Shown here piece by piece: positions 1-11,800 of a stretch of 64,000 nucleotides of DNA; the first letter of the stretch is position 1; each line of letters starts with the position of its first letter. The translations under genes were made by a program, and so were the position numbers. This DNA is from Oncorhynchus masou masou. Lineage: Eukaryota; Chordata; Actinopteri; Salmoniformes; Salmonidae. Under the pieces are notes generated by a model, which saw nothing but the letters and a program-made list of their open reading frames with translations, was not told where the DNA came from and did no database searches. The stretch is taken from positions 62,001-126,000 of the forward strand of contig NW_027016782.1 in NCBI RefSeq assembly GCF_036934945.1. Direction: 5' to 3'.

Positions 1-325
1 ATAGCATCAATGCCTTCCTCTTGCAGGAACTGCTGACAAACTCCAGCCACATGAGGAACCCAGGGCCAACCGCACCAGCATATGGTCTCACAAGGGGTCT
101 GAGGATCTCATCTCGGTACTTAATGGCAGTCAGGCTACCTCTGGCGAGCACATGGAGGGCTGTGCGGTCCCCCAAAGAAATGCCACCCCACACCATGACT
201 GACCCACTGCCAAACCGGTCATGCTGGAGGATGTTGCAGGCAGCAGAAGGTTCTCCACGGCGTCTCCAGACTCGGTCACGTCTGTCACGTGCTCAGTGTG
301 AACCTGCCTTCATCTGTGAAGAGCA
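1..325 (-). mobile_element. Tc1-like transposase fragment
   Basis: Resembles, in reverse orientation, the transposase coding part of a common salmonid Tc1-like element; recognised from memory of the repeat. No intact frame. It abuts a LINE fragment at about 325. Confidence 0.5.
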
Positions 326-1242
326 CAGGGAGCCCAGACTGTTTCCCTAGCCGCGTCCTCAGAGAATGCACAGACCAGCTGGCTGGTGTGTTTACGGACG
401 TATTCAATCAATCCCTATCAGAGTCGGTTGTTCCCACATGCTTCATGAAGGCCACCATTGTTCCAGTTCCCAAGAAAGCTAAGGTACCGGAGCTGAACGA
501 CTATCACTCACTTCCATCATCATGAAGTGCTTTGAGAGACTAGTCAAGGACCATATCACCTCCACCCTACCTGACACCCTAGACCTACTCCAATTTGCTT
601 ACCGCCCCAATAGGTCCACAGACGAAGCAATCGAAATCACACTGCCCTAACCCATCTGGACAAGAGGAATACCTATGTAAGAATGCTGTTCATCGACTAC
701 AGCTCAGCATTTAACACCATAGTACCCTCCAAACTCGTCGTTAAGCTAGAGACCCTGGGTCTGGATCCTGTCCTGTGCAACTGGGTCCGACTTCCTGAAG
801 GGCCGCCCCTAGGTGGTGAGGGTAGGTAACATCTCCACCCCGCTGATTCTCAACACTGGGGCCCCACAAGTGTGCGTTCTCAGCTTTCTCCTGTTCACCC
901 TGTTCACCCATGACTGTGGCAATGCATGCCACCAACTCAATCATCAAGTTTGCAGACAACACTCCAGTGGTAGGCTCAATTACCAAAAATGATGGGAGGG
1001 CCTACAGGGAGGTGGTGAGGGCCCTCGGAGTGTGGCGTCAGGAAAATAACCTCACTCAACATCAACAAAACGTTGACAAAAGGAAACGATCGTGGACTTC
1101 AGGAAACAGCAGAGGGAGCAACAGCGCCTCTTCAACCTCAGGAGTAACTGCTTTTGTTGCACTACTTTGCTTTATCTTGGCCAGGTCACAGTTGTAAATG
1201 AGAACTTGTTCTCAACTGGCATCCCTGGTTAAATAAGTGAAA
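326..1242 (+). mobile_element. CR1/Rex1-like LINE relic
   Basis: RT pieces SRVLRECTDQLAGVFTDVFN, TIVPVPKKAKVPELNDY, then IIKFADNTPVVGSI (FADD changed to FADN) in several frames. Internally deleted before a 3' tail containing GAGAACTTGTTCTCAACTGG at 1200-1219. Confidence 0.75.
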
Positions 1243-2420
1243 TTAACTTCACTAGGGTAGAGGGCAGTATTTATAATTTTGAGTGAAAAGCCTTCCCAAA
1301 TTACACGTTCTGCTACTCGGGCCCAGTAGCTAGAATATGCATATAATGTCAAATTATTATAGAACACACTAAAGTTTCCAAAACTGTCAAAATATTGTCT
1401 GTGAGTATAACAGAACTGATATTGCAGGCGAAAGCCTGAGAAAAATACAATCAGGAAGGGACTTATTTAGTAAGCCCTGCGTTCCTATGCCTCTCTATTG
1501 AGCAGTGAATGAGATATCAACCATATTACTTTTTCTATGGCTTCCCTAATGTGTCTAGTGTCACAATACATAGTTTCAGGCTTTTATTTTGTAAAATGAG
1601 CCTGAATGTCAACATTGCGTCAGTGGTCAGCTGGAGTCTGTGTTTAGTGCCTAAAAGACAAATGCTGCCATCGTTTCTCTTTCCTAATAATAAGCCACCT
1701 GTCCCGGTTGATATATTATCGAATAGATATTTGAAAAACACCTTGAGGATTGATAAACAACGTTTGCCATGTTTGTCGATATTATGGAGCCAATTTGGAA
1801 TTGTCGTGACCGCAATTTCCCGTCGAATTCTCAGCCAAACGTGAAGAACTAACGGAGTTATTTCGACTACAAAAATAATATTTTTGGAAAAAAGGAACAT
1901 TTGCTATCTAACTGGGAGTCTCGTGAGTGAAAACATCTGAAGCGCAAAGGTAAACGGTTTAATTTGATTGCTTTTCTGATTTGTGACCAGGTTGCCTGCT
2001 ACTAGCTAGGCATAATGCTATGCTAGGCTATCGATAAACTTACAAAAATGCTTCTTGCTTTGGCTGTAAAGCATATTTTCAAAATCTGAGTTGACAGGGT
2101 GATTAACAAAAGGCTAAGCTGTGTTTCAATATATTTCACTTGTGATTTCATGAATATGATTATTTTCTAGTAATATGTTTTGACTGTTGCGCTATGCTAT
2201 GCAGCGGTTGCTTCCTGATTGGATTTCTCTCAGGCTTTCGTCTGCAATATCAGTTCTGTTATACTCAGACAATAGTTTTTTACAGTTTTGCAAACTTTAG
2301 TGTTCTCTATCCTAAGCTGTCAATAAGCATATTCTAGCATCTGGTCCTGAGAAATAGGTTGTTTACTTTGGGAACATTGTTTCTCCAAAAATTAGGTGTC
2401 CCCTAGCTTCAAGAGGTTAA
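1243..2420 (+). mobile_element. TTAA-bordered non-autonomous DNA element, copy A
   Basis: Bounded by TTAA at 1243-1246 and 2417-2420, with inverted ends built around CTTGAAGCTAGGGG. No transposase. Related copies lie at 41.2, 44.7, 46.8, 49.2, 51.1 and 56.3 kb. TTAA target use is typical of piggyBac elements; the assignment is an inference. Confidence 0.55.
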
Positions 2421-2867
2421 TTAAAACAGGAATATATATTAGGAGTACATAGAGATACATTTTCAATTCACATTGCTTTTCTGTTTTTACACTTATTGAT
2501 CATTTCAAAATAATATTTTCATTCTCTTAAACAATGTGAAGAGGGGTTTTTTCTCCCCCCACTCTATTTTAGGATAAAAATTTGCCATTAAAGTTAAAAA
2601 TCAGGGTCCATATACTTTGGATGAACATAAAATAGAGTCTTCCAAATTAATATTAGTTTATTTTAAAATAAAATCTATTTCACTGCAAAATCTGACATGA
2701 GAATAGTCCCAAAATAAAAAGGGTCAAGAGTCTGGGTCACAACCACAAAATACACGTTATCAATAGCCATTTTGAATCAGTGTATAAAGGTCTTTACATG
2801 GGTGCTTTACTGAAGTTAGTACAGAACACTCAAATTAACCCTTTAAGAGCTGGGTGGGTTAAAAGTT
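2421..2867. other. Unassigned AT-rich sequence
   Basis: No coding, RNA or repeat structure that I can recognise. Confidence 0.4.
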
Positions 2868-3010
2868 TAAGAGGGTGTGAACGATGCTGAATGGGTTTAG
2901 ACAAAGGGCTCTCCAGCAGTAGTACCAAAACATTCAAAGGCCATTCTCTATAGTGAGTTTACAACTTTCAAAGCAGTATTACTTTCCATTGTTCCTCTAC
3001 TGCTGTGTAT
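2868..3010 (+). repeat. Interspersed repeat shared with 8826-8970
   Basis: Both contain GATGCTGAATGG, ACCAAAACATTCAAAG and TTTACAACTTTCAAAGCAG in the same order. Family unknown. Confidence 0.65.
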
Positions 3011-3104
3011 GATATAGCATTTTGTAGCTCTGGGAATACTTATATCCATTATAAAAATTACACAATTTAAAATTCTGCTACATAAGAGTGATTTGAGCCA
3101 GTAA

Positions 3105-3665
3105 GTCACATTTCTCCTTTGCCAAGATAATCCATATCATGGTGATTAAAAAGCTTGATTATTACAAAGGAGAACCTTGTGCTGGGGACAATAAAAGCCC
3201 ACTAAAATGTTTAGTTGTCAAATCAAGTTGAGGCTTACAATTGGTATGCTGAATGCAGAAATGTCCACCAGAACTGTAGCCAGAGAATTGAACGTTACTC
3301 TACCATAAACTACCTACATTGTTTTAGAGATCTGCATATTCAGGCATGTCACCCATTGAGCATGTTTGGGATGCTCTGTATCGATGTGTACGACAGCATG
3401 TTCCAGGTCCTGCCAATATCAAGCAACTTCGCACATCCATTCAAGCGAGAACATTCCACAGGCCACAATCAACCGCCTGATCAACCATATGCGAAGATGT
3501 GTAGCGCTGCATGAGGCAAATGGCGTTCACACTAGATAGACTGGTTTTCTGATCCACACTCCAACCTTAAGGTATCTGTGACCAAAAGATGCATATTTGA
3601 ATTTCATCAAATGTACCCAAGTAAAATATTTCAAATTGTTGCATTTATAATTTTTGTTCAGTGTA
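3105..3665 (+). mobile_element. Deleted Tc1-like element
   Basis: Retains an N-terminal transposase patch (AGMSTRA-like helix-turn-helix remnant, 3240-3300), a C-terminal patch, and the right terminal sequence ending TTTTTGTTCAGTGTA at about 3664. Left terminus lost. Confidence 0.65.
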
Positions 3666-3835
3666 CAAAAGTTGGCCTTCAATAGTGAACATACAAGCAA
3701 TATTCTGGCCACTGTCGGTAGGTCGATATAACTTTTGGCATGACATTCTATAGAAACGTATTGTATGCAATTAACGCAGTGCAATTCTTACAGTAATGAC
3801 TTGTTAAATTCTATTAAGCAGCTTCATCATAACTA

Positions 3836-3960
3836 AAGGTGGCAGCAGGTAGCCTAGCGATGAGAGCATTGGGTCAGTAACCTGAAAGGTTCCTTGTTTG
3901 AATCCGCGAGCTGAAACATTTGTTGACGTGCACTTGAGCAACGCACTAACCCTAATTGCT
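3836..3960 (+). mobile_element. HpaI-type tRNA SINE, 5' part
   Basis: tRNA-like head with GGCAGCAGGTAGCCTAGCGA (A box) and GGTTCCTTGTTTGAATCC (B box). The 3' part is missing. Confidence 0.65.
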
Positions 3961-4194
3961 CCAGGTTTGCCGTTAACGGCAGACCCTAGCTGTGACCCCG
4001 AGGGGGTGTCAGAGAGTTGGGATAGGCAAAAAACACATTTTCAATACACACGTGTTAATACACACATAATAGGACAAATAAGCACCCAACTAATTATTAA
4101 TGTATTATAAATATAGCCTATAAAATGAATAGCAACAGAGAAAGCATGCCAACCGATAGGGCCTGCATGACCCCAACAGTTAATCTGAATGTTT

Positions 4195-4558
4195 TTATTT
4201 TTTATATTTCACCAGGTAAGCTAGCTGAGAACAAGTTCTCATTTACAACTGCGACATGCCAAAGATAAAGCAAAGCAGTGCGACAGAAACAGTGGCAAGA
4301 AATGGAATAAACAAGAAAAAAAGTATATACATATAGCTTGTGCAAATGGAATGAGGTGGTAAGGCAATAAATAAGCCATAGTAGCAAAGTAATTACAATT
4401 TAGCAGATTAACACTGGAGTGATAGATGAGCAGATGGTGTGTAAGTAGTGATACTGGTGTGCAAAAGAGCAGCAAAGTAAATAAAAACAATATGAGGATG
4501 AGGTAGGTAGATTGGGTGGGCTTTTTACAGATAGACTATGTACAGCTGCAGTGAATAT
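4195..4558 (-). mobile_element. LINE 3' end
   Basis: Starts with the reverse complement of the tail seen at 1200 and 60420 (GAACAAGTTCTCATTTACAA) and continues into a 3'-UTR-like sequence. No RT. Confidence 0.6.
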
Positions 4559-4750
4559 AGAGAGACAGCACGGTAACACAAAGGCCCTGCAGAGAGACAG
4601 CAGGGTAACCCATAGGCCCTGCAGAGAGACAGCAGGGTAACCCATAGGCCCTGCAGAGGGACAGCAGGGTAACCCATAGGCCCTGCAGAGGGACAGCAGG
4701 GTAACCCATAGTCCCTGCAGAGAGACAGCAGGGTAACCCATAGGCCCTAC
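4559..4750. repeat. 32-bp minisatellite
   Basis: Five near-identical 32-bp units start at 4583, 4615, 4647, 4679 and 4711 (core GGCCCTGCAGAGAGACAGCA), with degenerate part-units on both sides. Confidence 0.92.
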
Positions 4751-5677
4751 ATGACCAAAGATATTAAAAGCTACACCATGTCCAGAAAATTCTGTTAGGG
4801 TCAGTAGATTTTTTACCAACTGGCCCGGTCATGTCAGTGAGAAACAAAGTTAGCATTGGACCTGATCTCAGCCTACGAAAAGGATCCAGAGTTTCAACCA
4901 ACCAGGTGATTGCGATCAGGAAAAACTCCAGGCCCCAGAAAAGACAGGGATGAATTTTGCCACACCACATTTAGGGTCTGTAGTGCCACCTCTGCTTTAA
5001 ATACTATAACTTGTAAATGTCTAAAGAGCATAGCGTAACAGTCTTAAGACAACATAAGTAAAACAAGTTATAAACTATGGAGTAATGGAATCTTAACTAG
5101 TTAAATAAAAATGAACAGGAATATTAACCATGTATTGCTTCAAAATATGTTAAAACTCTGTCAACTACTTTGTCCATTTCCCATCAGTCAGTTTATGCAT
5201 TAGTCTTGATTAAATGTAGGGTTAAGGAGTGGTTTCACAGACAGATTTCACTTGGTCCCAGACTCGAAATTATATTGGCTGGATATTTTCCATTGACCTT
5301 GCTTTTTAGTCCAAGACTAGGCTTAATCTGTGTCTGGGAAAACCTCCCCATAATGTTTAAGTGAGTGGAATGAAACAAATGTTTACATGACCAGGTACAT
5401 TAATGGATAAACCTACTCTAAGAGTATGTATTAGGCTGTTTGAAAAGGTTTGAATCCTAATCAACCCATCCAATGAGAGTACATCTGTTGTGGAGGTATA
5501 GTAGATGAATTAAGCTTCAGTACTCTAGCAGTAGTTAAGCCATTTTATCTGAAAAGCCTAGTTTCTGCATAGGTCAAAATAGCTTTTGCATTTCCTTTAT
5601 TGGCTTGTGACAAAAGTAAATATTTCACTAAAACAATTTATATTTATTACGTTCAATCAAAGACATGTTTGGAGTAC
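4751..5677. other. Intron 38, no recognised feature
   Basis: Lies downstream of exon 38 in the gene. No propeller exon or repeat recognised on either strand. Confidence 0.4.
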
Positions 5678-5864
5678 CTTGGGTCTTGCAGCTGTGACCA
5701 TTTGGTTCCAGCAGATATCCATGGTGACAGCGACACAGGAAGGAGCTGCGGGTGTTAAGGCAGGTGTGGCTGCAGACAGGTGGTTGGACCTCCTCACACT
5801 CGTCAACATCCACACAGGACAAACCGTTAGCCTGGAGCCGGAAGCCTGCAGCACAGATGCACCT
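5678..5864 (-). CDS. lrp13: lrp13-like exon 38: end of EGF and EGF-Ca
   Basis: Phase 0 to phase 1. Starts RCICAAGFRLQANGLSC, finishing the EGF begun in exon 37 (YGP + RCIC), then VDVDEC opens a calcium-binding EGF ending GHSCKTQ. Acceptor CCTACAG, donor GTACTC. A third propeller would be expected next but is not found in the remaining 5.6 kb, so the gene continues outside the window. Confidence 0.9.
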
Positions 5865-8800
5865 CTGTAGGAGACAGAAGGAGCACATGTCACAGCCACA
5901 CTTCTGTAGGCCAACAAGTTGGGTTTTGTTTTAACTCACCGGTCCATGGGGGCTTCGGGCATGTGACTAGGGTTAAGGCGTGTTGTGTGGCATGGTCTAG
6001 GGTGTGTAGCTAGGGCGTGGTGGGGGTCATCGTTGGGTTGCGGGTGTGAAAGATTAAGCAGGCTACAGGCATTACATTTAGCTAAAACATTCCTGTAGCT
6101 CTGTTGGAATAACTTTAATAGATCACTGACATCTTCTGGAAACAGAAGATGCTCTACATTGACTTAAGCCCAGCTCATAAATAGCCCACATTTACATATG
6201 TAGCCTAAAAAACAAGGTTCATGAAACGGATTACTTGCTAGGAACATGACATTCATATTCTGACCATCTGCAACTCACTAAGATAATACCGTTGATGATA
6301 CAGTAGCAATCCGTGGTCATAACATCTACCGAAAAGACAAATACCAAATGGGGCAGTGTTGCGGTCTATATTCAGAACCACATTCCTATAAACTTGAGGG
6401 GATCTCATGTTAAATACTGTTGAAGTAATAAGGCTACTGGTTTACCTCCATCACCTAAAGACCATTCTGGTGGGAAGCTGCTATAGACCAAGTGTTGTCA
6501 GCCAGTATCTGGATAACATGTAAAATGCTTGATATGTTATCACAGGTGTATTTTCTGGGTGACCTAAATATTGACTGGCTTTCATTAAGCTGCCCACTCA
6601 AGAAAAAGCTTCACACTAGTGCCTGCAAACTGGTTCAGTAAACCTAACAGGAGAGATATATAGCACAGGAATGGAAACATGTATTGATCACATCTTCACT
6701 TATGCTTCAGTTAATGCATTAAAGCAGTATCCAAATCCATTGGATGTAGTGATCACAATATGGTAGCTATATCTAGGAAAGCTTAATTTCCAAAGGCTGG
6801 GCCTAATATTGTGTATAAGAGGGCATACAAAACATTTGTATTGATTCCTATGACATAAATAATATTTGCTGGTCTGTAATTAGGAGCAACCAAATGCTGC
6901 ATTTGACAACAAAAAAAGTTATCAATACATCGCACAGACAGGAATAAAGAATTCTCCGGGAAGATGAGACTGATGAGTAGTTATTCATGAAACACACATG
7001 GTGTGAGTCCAGGTACATTAATTCACCCGACCTAGAATCAAATGCCAACCGTGTACCATCAAGAGATTTCTCTTTGGTTATAGTCACAGTGTATATGTTC
7101 CCCCTCGAGCAGATACGACGGCCCTCAATTAACTACACTGGACTTTGTGCAAACTGGAAACCACATATCCTGAGGCCGTATTTATAGTAGCTAGCTAGTC
7201 TAAAAAAGCAGGTCTGAGGAAAATGCTAACAAAGTTCTAACACATTGCCTGTAGTACTCGCTCTTCAAAAACTCTCGGCCACTATTACTTTCCTTTCTGG
7301 GATGCCTGCAAGGCCCTCCGTTTGGCAAGTGAGATCAAAACTCCATTCAGATTTTCCCTTCCTATAGGCAGTAACTCAAACAGGAAGTACAAGTGGTCTT
7401 GCAGGTCATTTCAACCCTGGTCTGACCAATCGGAATCCAAGCTTCAAGATTGTTTTGATCAAGCGGACTGGGATATGTTCCGGGTTGCCTCAGAATAACA
7501 TTGATATTTATACTGACCAGGTTCATCAGGAAGTGTATTGGGTATGTTCTCACTCACTATTAAAACCTACCCAGTCCAGAAACTGGATAGATTGCAGCAG
7601 TTGCACAAAACTGAATGTTCGAACCACCGCATTTCACCACGGCAAGGTGACAGGAGTCATGACTGTCCTGGAAGGATCCAAATAGGTCAGATCAGCTTGG
7701 CAATAAATAACTTCAGCCAGACCCCCTTTCAGTCGCAGGGGGGAGAGGGGAACTGGTGGGGGGATGACAGCTAACACCCTGATGTACATCAAGTACATGA
7801 ACTTTCAGCCATCACCCTACAAATTCACACAGGAATATGCCTTTGTTACAGACATTCGCCCACCGAAACTAACACGTTCTAAAGCGAATACTGTCACAAT
7901 ATTTTTAACATAGAATGTGGGGAATGGTCAGACGCCATCTAAAGAATGTCATTTGTGACCTAATTCAGGAAACTAGGCTTATGTCGCAAGTCACGACTTC
8001 ACAGGAGAGATATTTGAACAAATCTCTTTGGGACGTAATTGCATTCAAACATGGACTTTCATACGATTAAAATGGTTAAATTAGGAGCCTTGTTGGTTAA
8101 GCCACAAAACACTAGCAACCTTCCCATTAGCCATGATTGGCTGAGGTGAGTGGGCTGGACATGCAAGAGAGCCATTCAGATGTGTCTGCCATTTTGAAGA
8201 TAATCTATTTTAGCGAGTGGAGCTGCATACGTGTTGCTCTCCATTTTTTGGAGGATCACGTTTTGAAATCAGTGGAATTAGAGTATGATAGCTAAGGAGA
8301 CGTAGACAAGTCTTCAGATTACATCTTCAAACTAAGGGCAACCGTGGTATTGCATTCTGACGCGTCCCATGATACATGTATACAGGTAAGATAGCTAGCG
8401 ACATTCGGATACACTTTTTCTAATTCAAAGTTGTTTCATTTCAAGATAAAGTGGACTGTTAGCTAGCTAATGTTGGCTGGCATTACTTGTTTCCCAGAGC
8501 CGTTTGCTTTTCTAGTTAGAGCCTAATGTTAGCTAGCTAACATTGGACCTGGTTGGTTAGCCCCCAGCACTGTGGCATTGTTGCCACTTCGTTCATTGTT
8601 GTTTAACTAGCTAATGTTAGCTGGCTGCCTCGTTAGCTTACTTTATGTGACGTGTCTACAGCACCCATTGAATATGGCCGCGGTCAGTAAACGTCTGCAA
8701 AAAGCGTAATGAAATTGTTGCCAGCAGAGCGGTTTAGGCTGTTTATGTTATCCAGAGGTAAACAAAATCGGCCAGAGCGTCAAATGTGCGCTCCAAGAGC

Positions 8801-11800
8801 AAAACGGGATGGGTGGGGATAAAGCATAAGAGGATGTGAACGATGCTGAATGGTTTAGACAGAGCCTTTCACTAGATACCAAAACATTCAAAGACTATTT
8901 TCTCAAGTGGGTTTACAAGTTGAGTTTACAACTTTCAAAGCAGAATTACTTTCCAAAAACAATTTCACATTGCTACATAAGACCGAATCCAGGTGGTTAG
9001 TCACATTGGCTCATTTTGTGATGCCATTAAAAATAGAGGAAAAACTGTGACTTGAAACGTATACACACACTGTGTGAAGTGTCCATCCTCTTAAGTTGTG
9101 TAAAATATGAACAATGTGTTTTTGTTGATAATGTGATCAATTTCCTTGTAGAAACTTTTCTATAACTTTGTACAAGTAGGCACTGCCCCCTTGAGAAAGG
9201 TCAGATGGCATGTCAGCCTCATGAACTGCCCTGATTAGCTGCCCTAAGTATCTAGAAAAGTGAATTTAAATGGGACCATTCTACTACTCAACACCCCATT
9301 AGGAACCATTGACACGGCTGGCTAGCTTATCTTCAATGACTCATTTTCCAGAGCGAATGGAAGAACAGATGGATAGGGACCCCTTTTGGACAATCAGAGC
9401 GTTACAAGTGTGCCGTGGAAAGGCCCAACCAACCCCTTTCCAAGGCCCTGTAGGAGAAATACACTAAGAACCAAATACATTCATGATTTTACCACAGACG
9501 GTGGTTCGTGTGCAAAGTACATTATTACTGTGAGAGTAGTTTCTAAATGTACCAAAGTATTATGTCTCTGCCTCTTGCCCTCCATGTCTTTTCTAAGAAG
9601 CCGCCATATTGTTGTCAGTCCGCTAGGTACCTGTTTCTAATGTTTGAAGTGTGTATGTATATCCGGTGTAACCATTTAGTTAGCTATTAAATAAACCAAT
9701 TTGTGTAGCACTGAATCATAAGGCTTTTGCAGATGCAGAAGGTTACAACTTTTCAGAATGATGATAAGAGGTTATGATTTTAAAGGTTGACCATTTATGG
9801 ATGTGATAGTAAAGACATTTAGAGTGTATATCGGGAGATGGTAACTCTTTAAACAGCTCATGGTGCCCCAAATCCTAATGAGTTAATTGTTACATGATTA
9901 ATTCAATAACAATTAAACAGTTAGTTGATCAGATACAAAGTAAAGTTATGACACTGGGAATATGGCAGAATACAAACAGTTTAGTTATGCCCTATGTAAG
10001 GCAACCACAGGCAAAACATCAGTACAGAGACAGTGGCGTCCCTATTCAACAGCTCAGACATGTAGCAGGGACTCCAGACAATCACGGATTACAAAGGGAA
10101 AACCAGCCACGTCGGACACCGACGTCTTCCTCTCTGCCGCCTCCTTTCCACTCCTCTCCTCTTTTGACCTCACCCTCTCACCTTCCCCCCCCTACTCACA
10201 AGGCAGGCAATACGCTCAACCTCATCTTTACTAGATGCTGTTCTTCCACTAACCTCATTGCAACTCCCCTCCAAGTCTCCGACCACTACCTTGTATCCTT
10301 TTCCCTCTCGCTCTCATCCAACACTTCCCACACTGCCCCTACTCGGATGGTATCGCGCCGTCCCAACCTTCGCTCTCTCTCCCCCGCTACTCTCTCCTCT
10401 TCCATCCTATCATCTCTTCCCTCTGCTCAAACCTTCTCCAACCTATCTCCTGATTCTGCCTCAACCCTCCTCTCTTCCCTTTCTGCATCCTTCAACTCTC
10501 TATGTCCCCTACCCTCCAGGCCGGCTCGGTACTCCCCTCCCGCTCCGTGGCTCGACGACTCATTGCGAGCTCACAGAACAGGGCTCCTGGCAGCCGAGCG
10601 GAAATGGAGGAAAACTCGCCTCCCTGCGGACCTGGCATCCTTTCACTCCCTCTCTACATTTTCCTCCTCTGTCACTGCTGCTAAAGCCACTTTCTACCAC
10701 TAAATTCCAAGCATCTGCCTCTAACCCTAGGAAGCTCTTTGCCACCTTCTCCTCCCTCCTGAATCCTCCTCCCCCTCCTCCCTCTCTGCAGATGACTTCG
10801 TCAACCATTTTGAAAAGAAGGTCGACGACATCCGATCCTCGTTTGCTAAGTCAAACGACACCGCTGGTTCTGCTCACACTGCCCTACCCTGTGCTCTGAC
10901 CTCTTTCTCCCCTCTCTCTCCAGATGAAATCTCGCTTCTTGTGACGGCCGGCCGCCCAACAACCTGCCCGCTTGACCCTATCCCCTCCTCTCTTCTCCAG
11001 ACCATTTCCGGAGACCTTCTCCCTTACCTCACCTCGCTCATCAACTCATCCCTGACCGCTGGCTACGTCCCTTCCGTCTTCAAGAGAGCGAGAGTTGCAC
11101 CCCTTCTGAAAAAACCTACACTCGATCCCTCCGATGTCAACAACTACAGACCAGTATCCCTTCTTTCTTTTCTCTCCAAAACTCTTGAACGTGCCGTCCT
11201 TGGCCAGCTCTCCCGCTATCTCTCTCAGAATGACCTTCTTGATCCTAATCAGTCAGGTTTCAAGACTAGTCATTCAACTGAGACTGCTCTTCTCTGTATC
11301 ACGGAGGCGCTCCGCACTGCTAAAGCTAACTCTCTCTCCTCTGCTCTCATCCTTCTAGACCTATCGGCTGCCTTCGACACTGAACCATCAGATCCTCCTC
11401 TCCACCCTCTCCGAGTTGGGCATCTCCGGTGCGGCCCACGCTTGGATTGCGTCCTACCTGACAGGTCGCTCCTACCAGGTGGCGTGGCGAGAATCTGTCT
11501 CCTCGCCACGCGCTCTCACCACTGGTGTCCCCCAGGGCTCTGTTCTAGGCCCTCTCCTATTCTCGCTATACACCAAGTCACTTGGCTCTGTCATAACCTC
11601 ACATGGTCTCTCCTATCATTGCTATGCAGACGACACACAATTAATCTTCTCCTTTCCCCCTTCTGATGACCAGGTGGCGAATCGCATCTCTGCATGTCTG
11701 GCAGACATATCAGTGTGGATGACGGATCACCACCTCAAGCTGAACCTCGGCAAGACGGAGCTGCTCTTCCTCCCGGGGAAGGACTGCCCGTTCCATGATC

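Noticed and set aside
910..1197. Possible host ORF of 95 codons
   Set aside because: Contains IIKFADN of a decayed LINE RT and runs into the LINE tail.
4239..4819. Minus-strand frames of 83 and 139 codons
   Set aside because: One lies in a LINE 3' end; the other is the 32-bp minisatellite read through, giving repeated GYPAVSLQGLW-like peptides.
1..5677. Missing third propeller and 3' end of the receptor
   Set aside because: I looked on the minus strand for YWTD or EGF patterns and found none. The rest is taken to be outside the window, not lost.
9386..9640. 84-codon plus-strand frame
   Set aside because: No recognisable motif, low-complexity composition and repeat-like surroundings.
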